DNA of 64,000 nt from Cyanoderma ruficeps (Eukaryota; Chordata; Aves; Passeriformes; Timaliidae), in the NCBI GenBank assembly GCA_008694505.1, contig VZDJ01007755.1, forward strand, positions 13,708,341-13,772,340, given 5' to 3'. The notes beneath the pieces were generated by a model. That model was not told the DNA's origin. It saw nothing but the letters and a program-made list of their open reading frames with translations, and searched no databases. Below, piece by piece: positions 49,301 through 61,825 of this stretch; position 1 is the first letter of the stretch, and the number at the start of each line of letters is the position of its first letter. The position numbers and the translations under genes are program-made.

Positions 49301-52219
49301 AAATGAAATCCATTATTTTCAATAGCAGATATTTTTAAAGCCTCTGTGGAATGTTTCAAGACATACTGTACTGGAGTTAGAATGTCTCTATTTTTGTACC
49401 CTTCTGTCTTGTTACAAGTGAAGTTTTTGCTCTTACACCATCAGAAGAACCAATTTTCTAATAACTACAGCCAGTATCTTCACAGATTCAGTTGCACCTG
49501 GATTACTAACTTGTCCAGTGTTCTCAGCCAAACAGGATCTACCATGTCAAAATGTAACCTGCAAGGAAATATTGAGCTGGAAAAATTCTGTAGACTTGGA
49601 AATCCCTGACTTTAATTCAGCATTGCTTTCAACCCCTAATGTATAGTGAGGGGGAATCATGGTCTTTGATGTGTCTCTGTTTCAACTAAAAAAGACAAAA
49701 TCACCTGAGATCTTTCATAAGCTGTGGGGTCGTGTTGTCATCAGTTCAGATTTTCCTTCTTTCTTCCACTTATCCTGTCTATTTGCAGCAAACATCAGAA
49801 GTACCTTTCCATGAAAGACCTTTTGTATATTAGATCTTAGAAAACTGGTATACATTATCTTCACCTATTTTTCATCTTCATTTTTAAAATGGCCTCTGTT
49901 TCTTCATGCAGCAGAGATGCAGGAGAAATCACAGTACCTTGGTAGCGCAAGAATGCCAGCCAATTTTTGCCCCCACAATCTTCACTTCAAAAGAATGTAC
50001 TGGTTTGGCACAATTCTAGAGTATTCTCTTGGTTAGAAGGACTTAGTATTGCAGAAAATTATCCTTCAATTTTCTTTATTCTTTTCCCCTCTTTTTCTGT
50101 CCTTTTTTTTTTGTTTGTTTGTTTGGTTTTGCTTTTTTNTTTTTTTTTTTTTCCCTCTAGTTCTTAAAACATTATTGCAACATACCCTATACTCACTTTT
50201 TATGGGGCGTAAAAAAAACTGATTAAAAAAATGCAATATTTCAGTGTCAAAACTCTTATAGTCCAAACTGAACTGCTTTGCTGCTTTGGATTATGGAAGC
50301 CAAGAACTGCTTGGATTTAACAGAGAACCCAGGCAGCCTTTACTCCATTGTAGCTGGAATGTTTCTAATCATCTGACAGAGAGATTGTTGCACAATATAT
50401 CATGTACTTGTAATTACATCTGACTTTGCATACATATATGCTGCAGATAAACTTACCTGTATTTAAAAAAAAAAAAAGAAAAAAAGCAGCAGTATTTTCA
50501 GATCTGTTATTTTCATTTATAACACTTTTTAAAAATTTTTCTTTTTATTTTGCAGGAGTCCATGTAAGGAAGAATGATATTTAACCTGATTAAAAAAAAC
50601 CCTCTAATTCCTTTCTGCCCTCTCACAGAAAGTTTCATCAGTGAGAGGCACTTGTCACTTTCCTCAAGAATCAGTAATAAAACAAGTTGGTCAAGGATGC
50701 AACTAAGCCTATTTAGTATTTGTTAGATTTAGCCTTTTCCCAACTTGTTTATTCTTATACATCTTTGAGGACCAATAAGAAATATCATAGGCCCCTATCA
50801 GAACAAATTAGTAAAAACTTTGTATATCATTACATATTAGTACAGGCTTTCTGCAAGAAAAGCAAGGCTTTTCTGCAAGGAATTATCAGACAGGCATTCT
50901 GTTGCATATAATAAATAAAATGGAATAAGCTGCGCCATGTATCTCCTCCATACTGTATCACAACTTCATGGTAAAGCCACTGACAGTTTATTTGAAATCC
51001 TCTTTGCAGACATTTTCTCTGTTTTCCACCCACTGATGTATTTTGATTTTCATTCTTAATTTTTTTTTTTGTCTTAACTGAAGACCCTATGGCTATGAGA
51101 AATATATGCTTTTAGAATTGGGCATAATAATTTGTGATATATGCTCTTTTTCTTTGTAGTTATAAGAAACCAGAGATGGTACTTGTAACTGATAAGACTT
51201 TACAGCAAAAAAAAAAAAAGAAAAAAATACAGCTATGGAAAGGGCTTATAGATTGCTAACAATAACTTCCACTAAGCACAATCAGTCTTGTTTTTAAAAG
51301 TCCTGGGAAGTTTCTAGACTTCACAAGCATTCTGGAATTTTCAGTTACCTTTATGGTCATTTATGTATGACAGTGCAAATTGTCTCCTCAGGTTGCATCT
51401 GCTGAGCATCAACTCATTTTTCAGATTTTGCCAGGAGCAAATTCTTGAATTTTTTGATCCGTGCCTGTTCCAAGTTCTGTATTCAAATGGCTAACTTACA
51501 AAAATCTGAAGTTTTTCCTTTTGCAAACTCCATTTTTTTCTGTATCCTTTTTTCTCATTCTATTTCAGATTAAATGATCATGACTTGAGAGTGACATAAA
51601 ACTGTGACCTGCATAAAAAAACTATTCTCCGTGTGAGATTTATGAAGAATATAATTCAGTGGACCACCAACATTTGGTCCCTTCCTAGCATCTCAGAACT
51701 GAAAGGAGCTGACTCCAAGCATGTTGAATTTCCAACTTTAATCAAATGTTCACAAAACTTTCTAATTAATTATATTCACTTATTTTCATTTTTCTGAGTG
51801 ACCTTTCAAACATCGAGTTCTGCAAAAATTAAGACAGTCTATTTTTCTATGTTCTATGAAAAATGGAGACAATTTATGTAAATGAAGAATAAGAACATTT
51901 AACCACTGAAAACAAGTAAATGTATGTATGATAGGTGAATGTAAACACACACAGAGGTTCATATATACATATATGTGCATATAATTCCAATTGTGTATTC
52001 TTCTTCCTAGCTCTCTGCTTGACATCCTAATTTATAAATCAATAAACCCACTGTAGGGAACAAAATTCCATTATTTTGGTTAGAGCATCGCTGGTATCCA
52101 AATGTGTATTTATAAAATTTGTCCTTTTTTTGAAATTGAAGGGACACTAACAGGCTTGACAGATGTACTTCAAAGTAGATCTGTTGCAGATATGGATTAA
52201 AATAAAAACAAAACCCTAA
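46376..52219. other. Gene-free stretch
   Basis: No gene recognised. A slightly GC-richer block at 48110-48340 carries a 76-codon frame with no recognisable domain. Homopolymer tracts: poly-T 48058-48074, T/G-rich 50103-50153 (with an N at 50139), poly-A 50464-50487, poly-T 51060-51070 and poly-A 51206-51228. No transposon could be assigned. Confidence 0.6.
50103..50153. repeat. Poly-T/(TTTG)n tract with one N
   Basis: A T-rich run with GTTT repeats contains the ambiguous base at 50139. Confidence 0.9.
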
Positions 52220-52268
52220 AATACCTTATGGATCCCTTCCAACCCAGCATATTCTGTGATTTTCTGAA
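52220..52268 (+). mobile_element. CR1 LINE 3' tail (plus strand)
   Basis: ATGGATCCCTTCCAACCCAG followed by CATATTCTGTGATTTTCTG is the terminal segment of a CR1 element: CCCTTCCAACCC, then the ATTCTGTGATT tail. Upstream similarity is lost within about 20 bases, so only a scrap remains. It runs toward the oppositely oriented CR1 that starts at 52437. Confidence 0.75.
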
Positions 52269-52286
52269 AATAGTTTGGAGGTTCTA

Positions 52287-52329
<43 letters not shown>

Positions 52330-52370
52330 GCTACNTACTACTATTACTACTACTACAACTACTACTGCTA
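52287..52370. repeat. (TAC)n microsatellite with one N
   Basis: About 28 trinucleotide units with a few interruptions (GCTAC, TATTAC, ACAAC) and an ambiguous base at 52335. On the minus strand it reads as a serine/valine homopolymer frame, which is not a protein. Confidence 0.95.
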
Positions 52371-52436
52371 ATTTGGTCCCTTCTGCTACGGAAAACTTCG
52401 AGTTTTTATCCAGGTCTAATGAGTGCATTAATGGTG

Positions 52437-53697
52437 ATCACAGAATGACAGAACCACAGAATAATTAAGATTAGAAGTGACTTCTGCCAATCTTTTGGTC
52501 CAAACCTCCTGCAAAGGGTCAAATATGTTTATTTATGTTTATATATGTTTATTTATGCTTTATTTATGTCAAATAAAGCAGGGTACACAGGAACACATGC
52601 AGGTGGGTTTTTAGTTTCTCCAGAGGGGAAGATTCCATAACCTCCCTGACCTGCCTGTTCCAGTGCTCTGCCATCCTTAATAGAAAGAGGAACTTCCTCA
52701 TGTTTAGGTGAGATCTGTTGGTTTTTTGTTTATGGCCATTGCTCCTTGTTCTGTCACTGGGCACCATCCTCATCACATCTGCCTTTGAGATATTCCTAAG
52801 CATTGAGATCCCCTCTCAGTCTTCTCTAGACTGAACAGGCCCAGCTCCCATAGTCTCTCCTCATAAGAGAGATGTTCCAGATCCCTCAATCATCCTTGTG
52901 GACCTCACAGGAACCTCTCCAGCACCTCGTTTTCTTTCTTGTACTGAGGAGCCCAGAACTGGACACAGGACACCAGATGTAACCTCAGTAGGGCCAAGTA
53001 GAGGGAGAAGATCACCTTCCATGACCTGCTGGCAACACTTCCATATTTATACCAGGATTCCATTTGCCCTCCTAGCCATGAGGGCACACTGTTGGATCAT
53101 GGTCAACATGTCAGCTCCCAAGACCCCCAGGTGCTTCTCCACAGAGCTGCTCTCTAGGAGTTTGACCCCCAGCCTGTGCTGGTACTTGGGGTTATTCCTC
53201 CCCCCATGCAGGACCCTTCACTTGCCCTTGTTGAACTTAATAAGGTTTGTCTCTGCCCAGCTCCCCAGCCTATCAAGGTTCTGCTGAGTGGCTGCACAGC
53301 CCTCAGGTACATCGGTCACTCCTCCCAGCTTTGTACCATCAGCAAACTTGCTGAGGGTGCGTTCCATCCCTTTGTATAGATCATTGATAAACAGGTTGAG
53401 TAAGACTGACCCAGTACTGATCCCCGGGGAGTGCCACTGACTACAGATCTCCATCTGGATTCTGCTCTGTTGATCACATAATTCGGGGCTCTGCCATTCA
53501 GACAGTTCTTGATTCACCTGACTGTCCTTTCATCTGACCCTCATTTCCTGAGCTTATCTGAGAGGATTTCATGAGTGACAGTGTCAAAAGCCTTGCTGAA
53601 GTCAAGGTAGACAACATTCACTGCTCTCCTCTCTTTGATTCGTCCATCATAGAGGGCTATCACTTTGGTCAAGCATGATTGATGCTGATCTTCCACT
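52437..53697 (-). mobile_element. CR1 LINE, 5'-truncated, with 3' end and RT remnant (minus strand)
   Basis: The 3' end is intact at 52437: TCACAGAATGACAGAACCAC is the complement of the CR1 tail. Successive consensus blocks follow in order on the plus strand: CTCCTTGTTCTGTCACTGGG, CAGTCTTCTCTAGACTGAAC, GAGCCCAGAACTGGACACAG, CTTGCCCTTGTTGAACTTAA and GTCAAAAGCCTTGCTGAAGT. The minus-strand frame 53218-53517 retains GSVLLNLFINDLYKG and SKFADGTKLGG. The RT motif, normally FADD, reads FADG, so a catalytic aspartate is lost. Similarity ends at about 53697 with a small deletion near GCATGATT. This is the longest and best-preserved CR1 here, about 1.2 kb excluding an internal 50-bp insertion. Confidence 0.95.
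52518..52574. repeat. 50-bp AT-rich insertion in CR1 flanked by a 7-bp direct repeat
   Basis: GTCAAAT occurs at 52518-52524 and again at 52568-52574. Between them lie four irregular TTTATTTATG-like units. CR1 does not normally carry this sequence at this place (between CCTCCTGCAAA and GCAGGGTACACAGG). Confidence 0.7.
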
Positions 53698-55570
53698 TAA
53701 AATCTCCCCAATTTGGATTTTTATCCATGCAGAGAACAGATTTCTTAACTTTGTCATGTATGTAGAAGATAGTGCATGTTCTTGGAGATGCTTTCCAGAC
53801 TGTACACTCTGGTGTATCTGCAGCAACCTGAAAGTCTAGTTTATGAGCATTAACAACATCCTCTATTCAATTTCTCTTGAGATATTTGAGGAAGAACTAA
53901 ACAGCCCTGATTCAAGTGTCCATCAACCACATGTCCTTGGCAGGTGAGCTTGAAAAATGTGCCACAGAAAAGATAACAACAAGAATGCTTTAAACTGACT
54001 TACTCTTCTAATCAATTTTTCTGTTACATATTCAATATAGAGACTTGAGATCATTAAATGTTTATATACAATTACATTATTAGACCCATACAGCATGGGT
54101 GTGAGATACTTTGTGATTAAATGCATGCACTATGTCTTTGATGAGCTTTATCACTATGCTTGCAAGTATCCATTACTTCATTTCCCATGGTAGGAGTGGT
54201 TCATGTTTTCTGTCTTTTAATTCATAAAGCTCTTTTCTAGCAATATCTTTATTACCTGTGCAGAAGAATTGAGAACTGGAACCTTCTAATTGTGACAAGA
54301 TTTTTCACAGCAGGCCAGAATAGAGAATTTAAGCCTCAGATTCCACAAGTGGTTTGAAATTGCACTGAATGTGTCAGGCTTTGTTCCATAGGGTATGATA
54401 ACACAAAAGCTTATATATAAAATCTCATCTTATGTCCCAATTTCAGGTCTTTAATCCTTGTTGCTAGTTCATTTCTGTAGCTCTTTTCAAGAAATTAATC
54501 ATCTTCACAATTTCAGACTGGGACTAAAATATCCAAAGATCTTTCTACAGTCCACTGTACCCCACAATGTTTGAAGTTAATGAGGCTAATACTGGTGATA
54601 CCAATGTTTATCCTAACAGTATTTGTATGCTTTTAATGAGAGATTTAATATGATTTTTTTTCACTGGTTTTAATGCTCTATTAGTTTTCTATTTTCTTAC
54701 TGCTCAAATAAATTTGATCTCTTCTTCTGCCTCAGTAATGTTACCCAAGTTATCATTTTTATTTGTAATTAATTCATTTTAAGCGATTAATTTTACTTGC
54801 AGTCAAGTTGCTCTAACTGTAAAAAAAATTCTTATTTTTATTTCACACGTCTGAAAAAATATCATTGCTCTTGGAGGAATTTAATTATTTTTGTGTGGCT
54901 TGTTCCTTTTTTCAAATAACTGGACAATAACTTCCTGTCTTTGTCCATTTCCAATAAAATGGATTGTTTTCACTCTCAAATGACAATGCATATGTATCTT
55001 CTAGAAATGTTGACTTGTGCAGATCTTTTTCAGTCTAACGGAACAAGAAATCTGATTTTATTTGCAATTTTTTTCAAACTAAATTAATCCATTTTCATGG
55101 TCTAGATCCTATAGAACTCAATATGCTCTTAATGACAAAGTAATGTATGATAATAAAGTGACAGATATATGATAGTAAAGAATATTACTGAGACCAAACT
55201 ATTTTCTCCTGGCATCAACCCCATCCACTTGAAGGTAATCAGTGCTCAGAGGGCTACTGCTGACTGCAGTTGCTGTAATGAATTCTATATCCTTATGCTC
55301 TCTTTAGGTAAATAATTTTTTAAGAAAGCTCAGTGTCTCCTAGTATTGCAAATTAAGTTATATCAAATGTTGGAGTTGGGAACGTGGTATGGGGGTTTTT
55401 TTGGTTGTTTTATAAGTATGATTTAGGTCTTTACAGTAAAGTATTGTCCTCTAGGGGATGATTTCTTATTGATACTTATAAACCAAGATGTGTAACTGAC
55501 AAAGGGAAAAAAATACGGTTTTGGGCTCAATGAAAGATTTCTACTTGGTGGTGCTGGTATTAATGGATAA

Positions 55571-55602
55571 AAAATATAAGCTTGTCAAAAAACTTATATT
55601 TT
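55571..55602. repeat. Perfect 10-bp hairpin, 12-base loop
   Basis: AAAATATAAG (55571-55580) and CTTATATTTT (55593-55602) pair perfectly. AT-rich and probably without function. Confidence 0.7.
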
Positions 55603-58600
55603 ATAAAATTCTTACTACACACCAAATTATAAGCTTAAGTCTTTTGGAATTCCAAATACAGGTGTGCTAACATTAGCATAACACAGAAATGTGTTCATAA
55701 GAAAGGATTCTGTGATAACTTGATATGTATTTTAAGAGGAATTTCAATCTGAAAGTAAATGTAGCAAACTCACATATTAAGGGCTGTCATTATTCACTCA
55801 AAAAATTGCTTTGCGAGATAAAATTCTTATTAAAACAAACAAAAAAACCCCCAAACAAACCAAGAAGGTATTATTCACATATTCCCTCTGAGGGATCTCA
55901 AGAGACAAAAAAATGGAAGCATACAGAAATCACTATGCAAGATTTAACTTGTTAAAATACTACCATTAGCTCTCTACAGCAATATCCATGGGGCTCTATA
56001 TCAATTTTTTTAGATGGCTTCACTGCCTTAATAGATCATGAGACTGTAGGGAAGTGAGAAAATTCTTCGACATTAACCAATATAGGAATTGGCACCTGGA
56101 ATTTTCCACTACTACACAACAGTTCAAGATCATGAAATTTAGTTTGACTGGATAAAGGAATTATTTTTTTCTGTATATTCCCAGCTCTAAAAATGAGAAA
56201 AAAATCCTCACAATAATTCGCAATTCAGCCATTAGAGAACAGATCACTGTATAAGAATAATTCTGATTTATAAGATTTTTCTAATGCTTCTTTTAAAAAT
56301 TACTTATCATGTTACACATATAAAATCTGGCAAACAAGTTGATCAGAAAAGGCCAAAAAAAAAAAATAAAATCAAAGACTATTTAGAAATTAAGCAAGTG
56401 TTGAGATGTGGTTTTAAACTTTAAGTTTAGTCTCCAGTTTTTGAAAATATTGCCTGAGATGGGGAAGACTGGCAGAAATTGCCTTTATTAAAATTGCCAC
56501 TTGTGTCTTTTTTAAATGTTCTCTAGTGAACTTCTCTTATGCAACACAGTCAAAAAATGAAAGTTAGGAAAGATCACAAAGAAAATTGAGGAAGTTAAAT
56601 CCTCATGGATCAAAAATTGAAAGTAAGGTCTGCTGAAGGACTAACAAAGACAGTAGACTGTGGTTTGTTCTATTTTTTATCACAATAGCTAATCAGAATC
56701 CTAAACATTAGAGCAAAATAGCAACATTTCAACAATACATGGATGTTTGCATCCTCCTTTTGCTCCAAAATCACACATTTCCCTATTGAGATGTCTGTTT
56801 AGTATACACAGCAGAAAATCTCCAGACTGTAAATAAATTGTGACTCTTTCTCATGTTTTTATTTCTGTTAGCCTCCTGCTCTCTCGTATGGAGGGGATAT
56901 TTACATACATGCCATTCAGAACCAAATCAGGTTGAATAAGTTAACATCAGTCAAAGAAGAAGAAATGAAACATGCAAATTATGTCAAAGCTAAGAACCGT
57001 CAAATTGGTTTTTGGGGGTTGCTTAACACTTTTTCTGAATCTCTCTTAGACCCACAGAGTATAAGAATACCCACATCAGTATGGTCATTCTTTTGGCATT
57101 GATTTTCAAAATACATGCCGAGCAATTTGCACTGTGTATTGTACAAATGTCAGTCAGAGGTAGAAAGATGGCCACAAGGGAGGACTGTCAAAATACAGCA
57201 GAGTATCAAAATCCCAACTTTGGTGGAAAAAAGTTCAGCAACAGAAGTTAGAATTCTAATAAAGATCAAGGGAATCATAATTAAAAGGGGTAAATTTGAG
57301 TCTTTCTCCTCCTTACCTCAGCTCGTACTAGCCCCTTAAATTCTTTGAAGTTCAGATTTAGTGACAATATTGAACTAATAAAAACAGGCAGTCTCCTTCC
57401 TTAAACTTTTATACCTATGGAAAGAATCTATCAATGTAAAACCACAAAATGAATTTTCCTATGTTTTCAATCAAAGAGGAAAAGACAGTTCTGAAGAATT
57501 CGACCTTACAAAATATAAATATTTGATTGCAGTAGGAAAACAACATGAAGGTCTTTGGAGATATAGATTCAAATGCATTTCAATCTCAGAGGCAGTAAAT
57601 TTTCCTTGTGGTTTGTAGATGGATGTGAAGGTTTATTTTGTAAAAAGTATAACCTTTGATCAAGAACAAATTAAAAGTAGAGAATTATAAATTTATAGTG
57701 AAAGCAAACTAGAAAAATATTTTTAGTTTGCTTTTAATTTTCAACCCATGCCATGTTAGTCTCTAGATAGAGCTTTCAGTTTTCTAGATCTGCACTTTAA
57801 TGAATTTCTGTTTCAAAGGCAACTAGGAATAACAAAACCGATAGTTCTCTTTGATTAATTTAGTTCCAAATACCCCTGCAGTGCCAAGATTCAACAAACA
57901 AAGCAGTAGTTTCCAGTCATGTAGTCATTGCATTTCCAAAGTGTATAAACGAATGATTTCAAACATACAGAGACATACTATATATAGTGCATAAAAAAAG
58001 AATATGCAAATATTTTAAAACTTCCTTTAAGCCTTTTCAAGGTGCAGTATCAGCTATTCATAAATATTCATATATTTTAGTGTTCACACAAAATTATATA
58101 AATAAAGAAACACACAAATATAAATATGTATATTTGTGTGCATAAATATAATTTGCATGTACTAACAGGGCAATTCTGCTATCTGTATTTTTTCATTTTT
58201 ATAAATTAGGAATTATAATCACAAATGAAAAGTTATCTATCACTGTACAATAGAATTTTAGTTTAGTAAAGAGTAATATCTTTGGTCTGCATTTCTTCTG
58301 CATTTCTTTTGATATAAGTTTTTGAAAGTTTCAATGATGGAAGGAAGTAAATAGAGTTTTGACAGATATTCCATTTATGGTCATTGCTTGCCAAGATCAT
58401 TGTTTAACTCCATTTTTTGTCCTACTATTTTGTGCCAGTCTTGTAAGGGGAATGAAATAATAATCTGTTGATTCCAACCTGAAGTAACATTCTAATACAT
58501 ACTGCATTCATTGAATGACATCAAGATTGGATTTGTGTTTAAATGTAACAAACATCTGCAGTTTGGAGCAGACTGCATAGGAAACTGTTGGACTATATGA

Positions 58601-59162
58601 TGCCTGAAGCCTTGGACAGAACATTTATCAGCCGTCTGACTACCCAAACTATTTTCATCTGTTCATAATATGACATCATAATGGGAATTCTGAACAGAAA
58701 AGACAGCCCAGGGTCATTGCTAGAAGAGCTCTCAAGCCATCTGCCCCAAGGGCAGGTGGAAATTGGAGTCAGCTGCAGCTGAGGTTGCACAGAAGGGTAA
58801 TATTCAGACCTGCTGTTGCAGAATCACCTGGAGGCTTTTATCCTCTGAATTGGCTCATATAAGGCTGAATACAGAAGCTGTAGTTGTGCAGACACCTTGC
58901 TGTTTGCAGTGAGATTGTAAGCTGGAGATTTATGAATATCTAAAGGGTTCATAAGAACAGCTTTCTTTGAAGAACAGCAAATCCCATTATTTTTTTGAAA
59001 ACTATATAGACATACACTCCCTCCCAACTTTATAGCTATTTAAAACTTACAAATGCAGATATATAAATATTTTTTCCAAAAATTAAATCAAGGCAATATA
59101 TTGACGGAAATCTTTCATGTTGGTTTATAAAGCAAGCCAAAGTTTATATATAGTTTAAATAC

Positions 59163-59180
59163 ATATATATATATATATCT
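59163..59180. repeat. (AT)n microsatellite
   Basis: About nine AT units. Confidence 0.9.
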
Positions 59181-60798
59181 TGCACATATATATAATCAAA
59201 AAGTTGCCGATGTTCCATATTACACGAATTATGCTCTGGCAATATTTTCCAAAGTATGCCACATTAAAAAAGTCACCCCTTGCATATTTATCAGAGCCAG
59301 TTCTAAATTCTTATCTCAGTCTAATGCTAGTTGAAATCCATTAATTTAAGTTGATTTACGTTAGTGTAAGACTGGTAGAATATGAGCTAGAAAGAAAGAA
59401 TCAGGTCAACACTTTTTAATCAGAATTTTAATATTCACACAGTCAGGGTGGTATGTAGGTTAACTTCATAACAGCTCCATAAAGCGAATTGATGCACAGT
59501 ACTGTATCATGCCAGCACAGCATTACAATCTATAATTTAAAACTTTTCCTTTGAAACTCGTTAAACACAGATTAAGAAAATAGATGGAAAGAGTCTCATC
59601 ATCTATCAAGTAGATAAAACTATAGATCAATGAACATGCATAGGCATTCTTCTTTGTCATCTCCTGTGCTGTGTATGAGTAATAAAATCTTGATTAGCTG
59701 AGAAATTTCTGTAGACTTTTACATGTTTCTGTATTTCATATAGTCTATGGTTTAATATAAATTGCTGCTTAATTATACTGACTCTATGCCATAAGAACCA
59801 TCACCGTTGATTTCTTCACAGAACAATGAACTGGTGCTACAATTCTTAAATGCTTGAAAATCATGTTTCTCCACTTCTCAAAAAGAAAAAAAAGTATCAA
59901 ATGCACTGGTTTTGGTAATGATGTTGTGTAGGTGTTTGCAATATATTTTAAAAGAACATGGCTACTGCTAATATTTTTTTAATGGTTTTATTTATGTTCT
60001 GGAAAATAAAAGTTATTCCAGACATTAGAACATAACAAAATCTGCTTTTCTTTTCTTCCTTTAAATCAGAAGAATAGGAACACTCTGATCAGGTTTTGTT
60101 CAGTGATAGAACTATTCCTGTACAGAGGCCATCCATGTGTGTGAGATTAAGTACTGACAGATTATCTGTTAATTTACGGTTAGATTATTTCCTAGAACTG
60201 TGACAACCAGTGGACTCTTAGGACCACTGTCTTGGATGATATATTTTTCTTGTTCATGTCCCCTGCTCCTGCCTACATGCACAGCCACCCCAAAGTCACT
60301 CCATATCCAAAATGACTGTTCAAATTCAGTATCCATATTTTCAAAGTGCTCTTTGCTACTCCCTTCACCCTAATTGACCTCTCACCCTGAAGAAAAGAAT
60401 CTTGGTTAGAATTTTGCTTTTTTTCTGACTCATATTTCAATGCTACATAACTATCATCTAATCTCTGTTCCCAGTGGGTTTAGTACTGTATATCTCTCCA
60501 TTTCATCAGTCAGTAGCAATGAGCATGTATGTGATAAATTAAATTGATGAGCCAGGAGGGGGAAAGAAGTCTGCTTATCTGACTACCATTTTCTTTTAAG
60601 TGGTGGAATAAAGCATTCCAAATGAAGAAAAATAACTTTCTGTGGATTACCAGAAAACGCTGTCTCTGTCCTTGTGATAAATATGTGAGGTACAAAGTTT
60701 ATGAGGTCTGCAACTAATTATTTTATCAATCTGCTTTTTCCGTGTGAGAAGTCTTCTAATAGACTAGCTATATATTTTCAATCTTTTTGCAGGTTTAT

Positions 60799-60886
60799 TG
60801 GTGGACTTGGCAGTACTGGCTGGAGGGTTGGACCTGATAGTCTCAGAAGTCTTTTACATCCTAAATTATTCTATGATTTTATGATC
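60799..60886 (+). mobile_element. CR1 LINE 3'-end remnant (plus strand)
   Basis: GGTGGACTTGGCAGTACTGG, GGGTTGGACCTGATAGTCTC, AGAAGTCTTTTACATCCTAA and the tail ATTCTATGATTTTATGAT correspond closely to the CR1 terminus that reads GGTGGACTTGGCAGTGCTGG, GTTGGACTTGATGATCTT, AGAGGTCTTTTCCAACCTAA and ATTCTATGATTCTATGAT. It is 5' truncated to about 90 bases. Confidence 0.92.
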
Positions 60887-61021
60887 TGTAACTCTCATGT
60901 CATTTTCTTGGACAGTTGCTGCAGGGCTACAAAGAGGAACAACTGTCACTGACACCTAATATAATTATAACTAATATGAACCAGTTTATATTTTTTTCCC
61001 TTCAGATTGGAAAAATATGAA

Positions 61022-61825
61022 TGTATTATGTATAAATTGCAAGATTTTGGTACTTTAGGGTGCTCTTCATGGGTGGCCTCTTCAGGAGTGCCTCTCTAGG
61101 AGTGCCTGACACAGGTGATCCCAGATGGCTCCAAAATGGATCCACCACTGGATGCAGCCAATCCCACCAGGAAAGCTGGTGGCACCTCTGATGGCATATT
61201 TAAGAAATTCTCAGTGAGGAAGGAAGGAGAAAAATGGTGAGAAACATCAGAAGGAACAGAGGTGCCAGAGGAGGAGGAGGTCTCCATGGCAGAGTAGGCA
61301 CACACCTGAAGTGACTGATGTCCATAGAGGAATCATACTGGAGCACAGGAAAAGGGTGATAAAGGAAAGGAAGCAGAGGGAAACCATTAAGTATAGACAG
61401 TTGTTCAGCTGAACAGACCAAGTGCGACCAAGTGGCAATAATAGTGGGGAAAGAGAGGCATCTGAAGTTGAGCCTGGCAAGGGGGAGGAAAGTGCCTAAA
61501 TGTTTGGCTTGTTGCTTTGTTGTTGTTGTTTGGTTTGGTTTGGTTTATTTTTTGTTTTGTTTTTTTTTTGTTTTGTTTTGTGTTTTGCTTCTCAGTACAT
61601 GAATCAATAATTTAGTATTTATGTTAACTGGCAAATTTAATTTCCCAAGTTCAGATTACTTTGCCTGTAACAACAGCTATCAAGTGATCTCCCTGTCTTT
61701 GTTTTTCCCCACAAATTTTCTCTCTCCTGTTCCTCTGGTTTTCTCCCTCATTCCACTGCAGGTGGAGAAGTGAGCAGCTGTGTGGGTGCCTGGCTTCTGG
61801 CAGTAAGATTATCAAGTGGTTACCA
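61022..61825 (+). mobile_element. Nearly full-length degraded avian ERVL-type LTR (plus strand)
   Basis: It follows the family from end to end: GCAAGATTTTGGTA and GGGTGGCCTCTTCAGGAG near the start, CAGATGGCTCCAAAATGGAT, the TATA-like GGCATATTTAAGAAAT (about 61192-61207), then CCATAGAGGAATCATACTGG, GGAAAAGGGTGATAAAGG and GAAGTTGAGCCTGGCAAG. The 3' part has ATTTAATTTCCCAAGTTCAG, AAGTGATCTCCCTGTCTTTG and GGGTGCCTGGCTTCTGGC. The start is either TG at 61022 or TG at 61029; the 3' end is blurred around 61810-61825, so no TSD can be called. A (TTTTG)n expansion at 61515-61590 interrupts it. The minus-strand frames 61096-61480 are its shadows. No retroviral genes adjoin it. Confidence 0.85.
61515..61590. 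repeat. (TTTTG)n/(TTG)n tract inside the LTR
   Basis: TTGTTGTTG, TTTGG repeats and TTTTG repeats lie where the LTR consensus has a shorter T-rich segment before the polyadenylation region. Expansion after insertion is likely. Confidence 0.85.

Larger units (their letters stand above)
53698..60798. other. Gene-free stretch
   Basis: No gene recognised. Contains a perfect hairpin at 55571-55602, an A/C tract near 55831-55862, a 12-bp palindrome ACTATATATAGT at 57977-57988, a poly-A tract at 56356-56370 and a TA tract at 59163-59180. A TAAT-rich block at 57900-58260 could be conserved regulatory DNA. Weak CR1-tail-like runs near 58466-58500 and 58583-58605 are too short to call. Confidence 0.6.

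Noticed and set aside
52216..52428. 70-codon frame with poly-serine and poly-valine
   Set aside because: It is the translated (TAC)n microsatellite and contains an N.
52898..53287. 129-codon plus-strand open frame
   Set aside because: It is antisense to the minus-strand CR1 element; the sequence is CR1 consensus, not a host gene.
57977..57988. Palindrome ACTATATATAGT
   Set aside because: A TA-rich 12-bp palindrome is expected by chance in this composition.
58466..58605. Short runs resembling CR1 tails (ATTCCAACCTGAAG; GTTGGACTATATGATG)
   Set aside because: Too short, interrupted and not in consistent CR1 order.
61096..61480. Overlapping minus-strand frames of 69-77 codons
   Set aside because: Antisense to the purine-rich part of the ERVL-type LTR.
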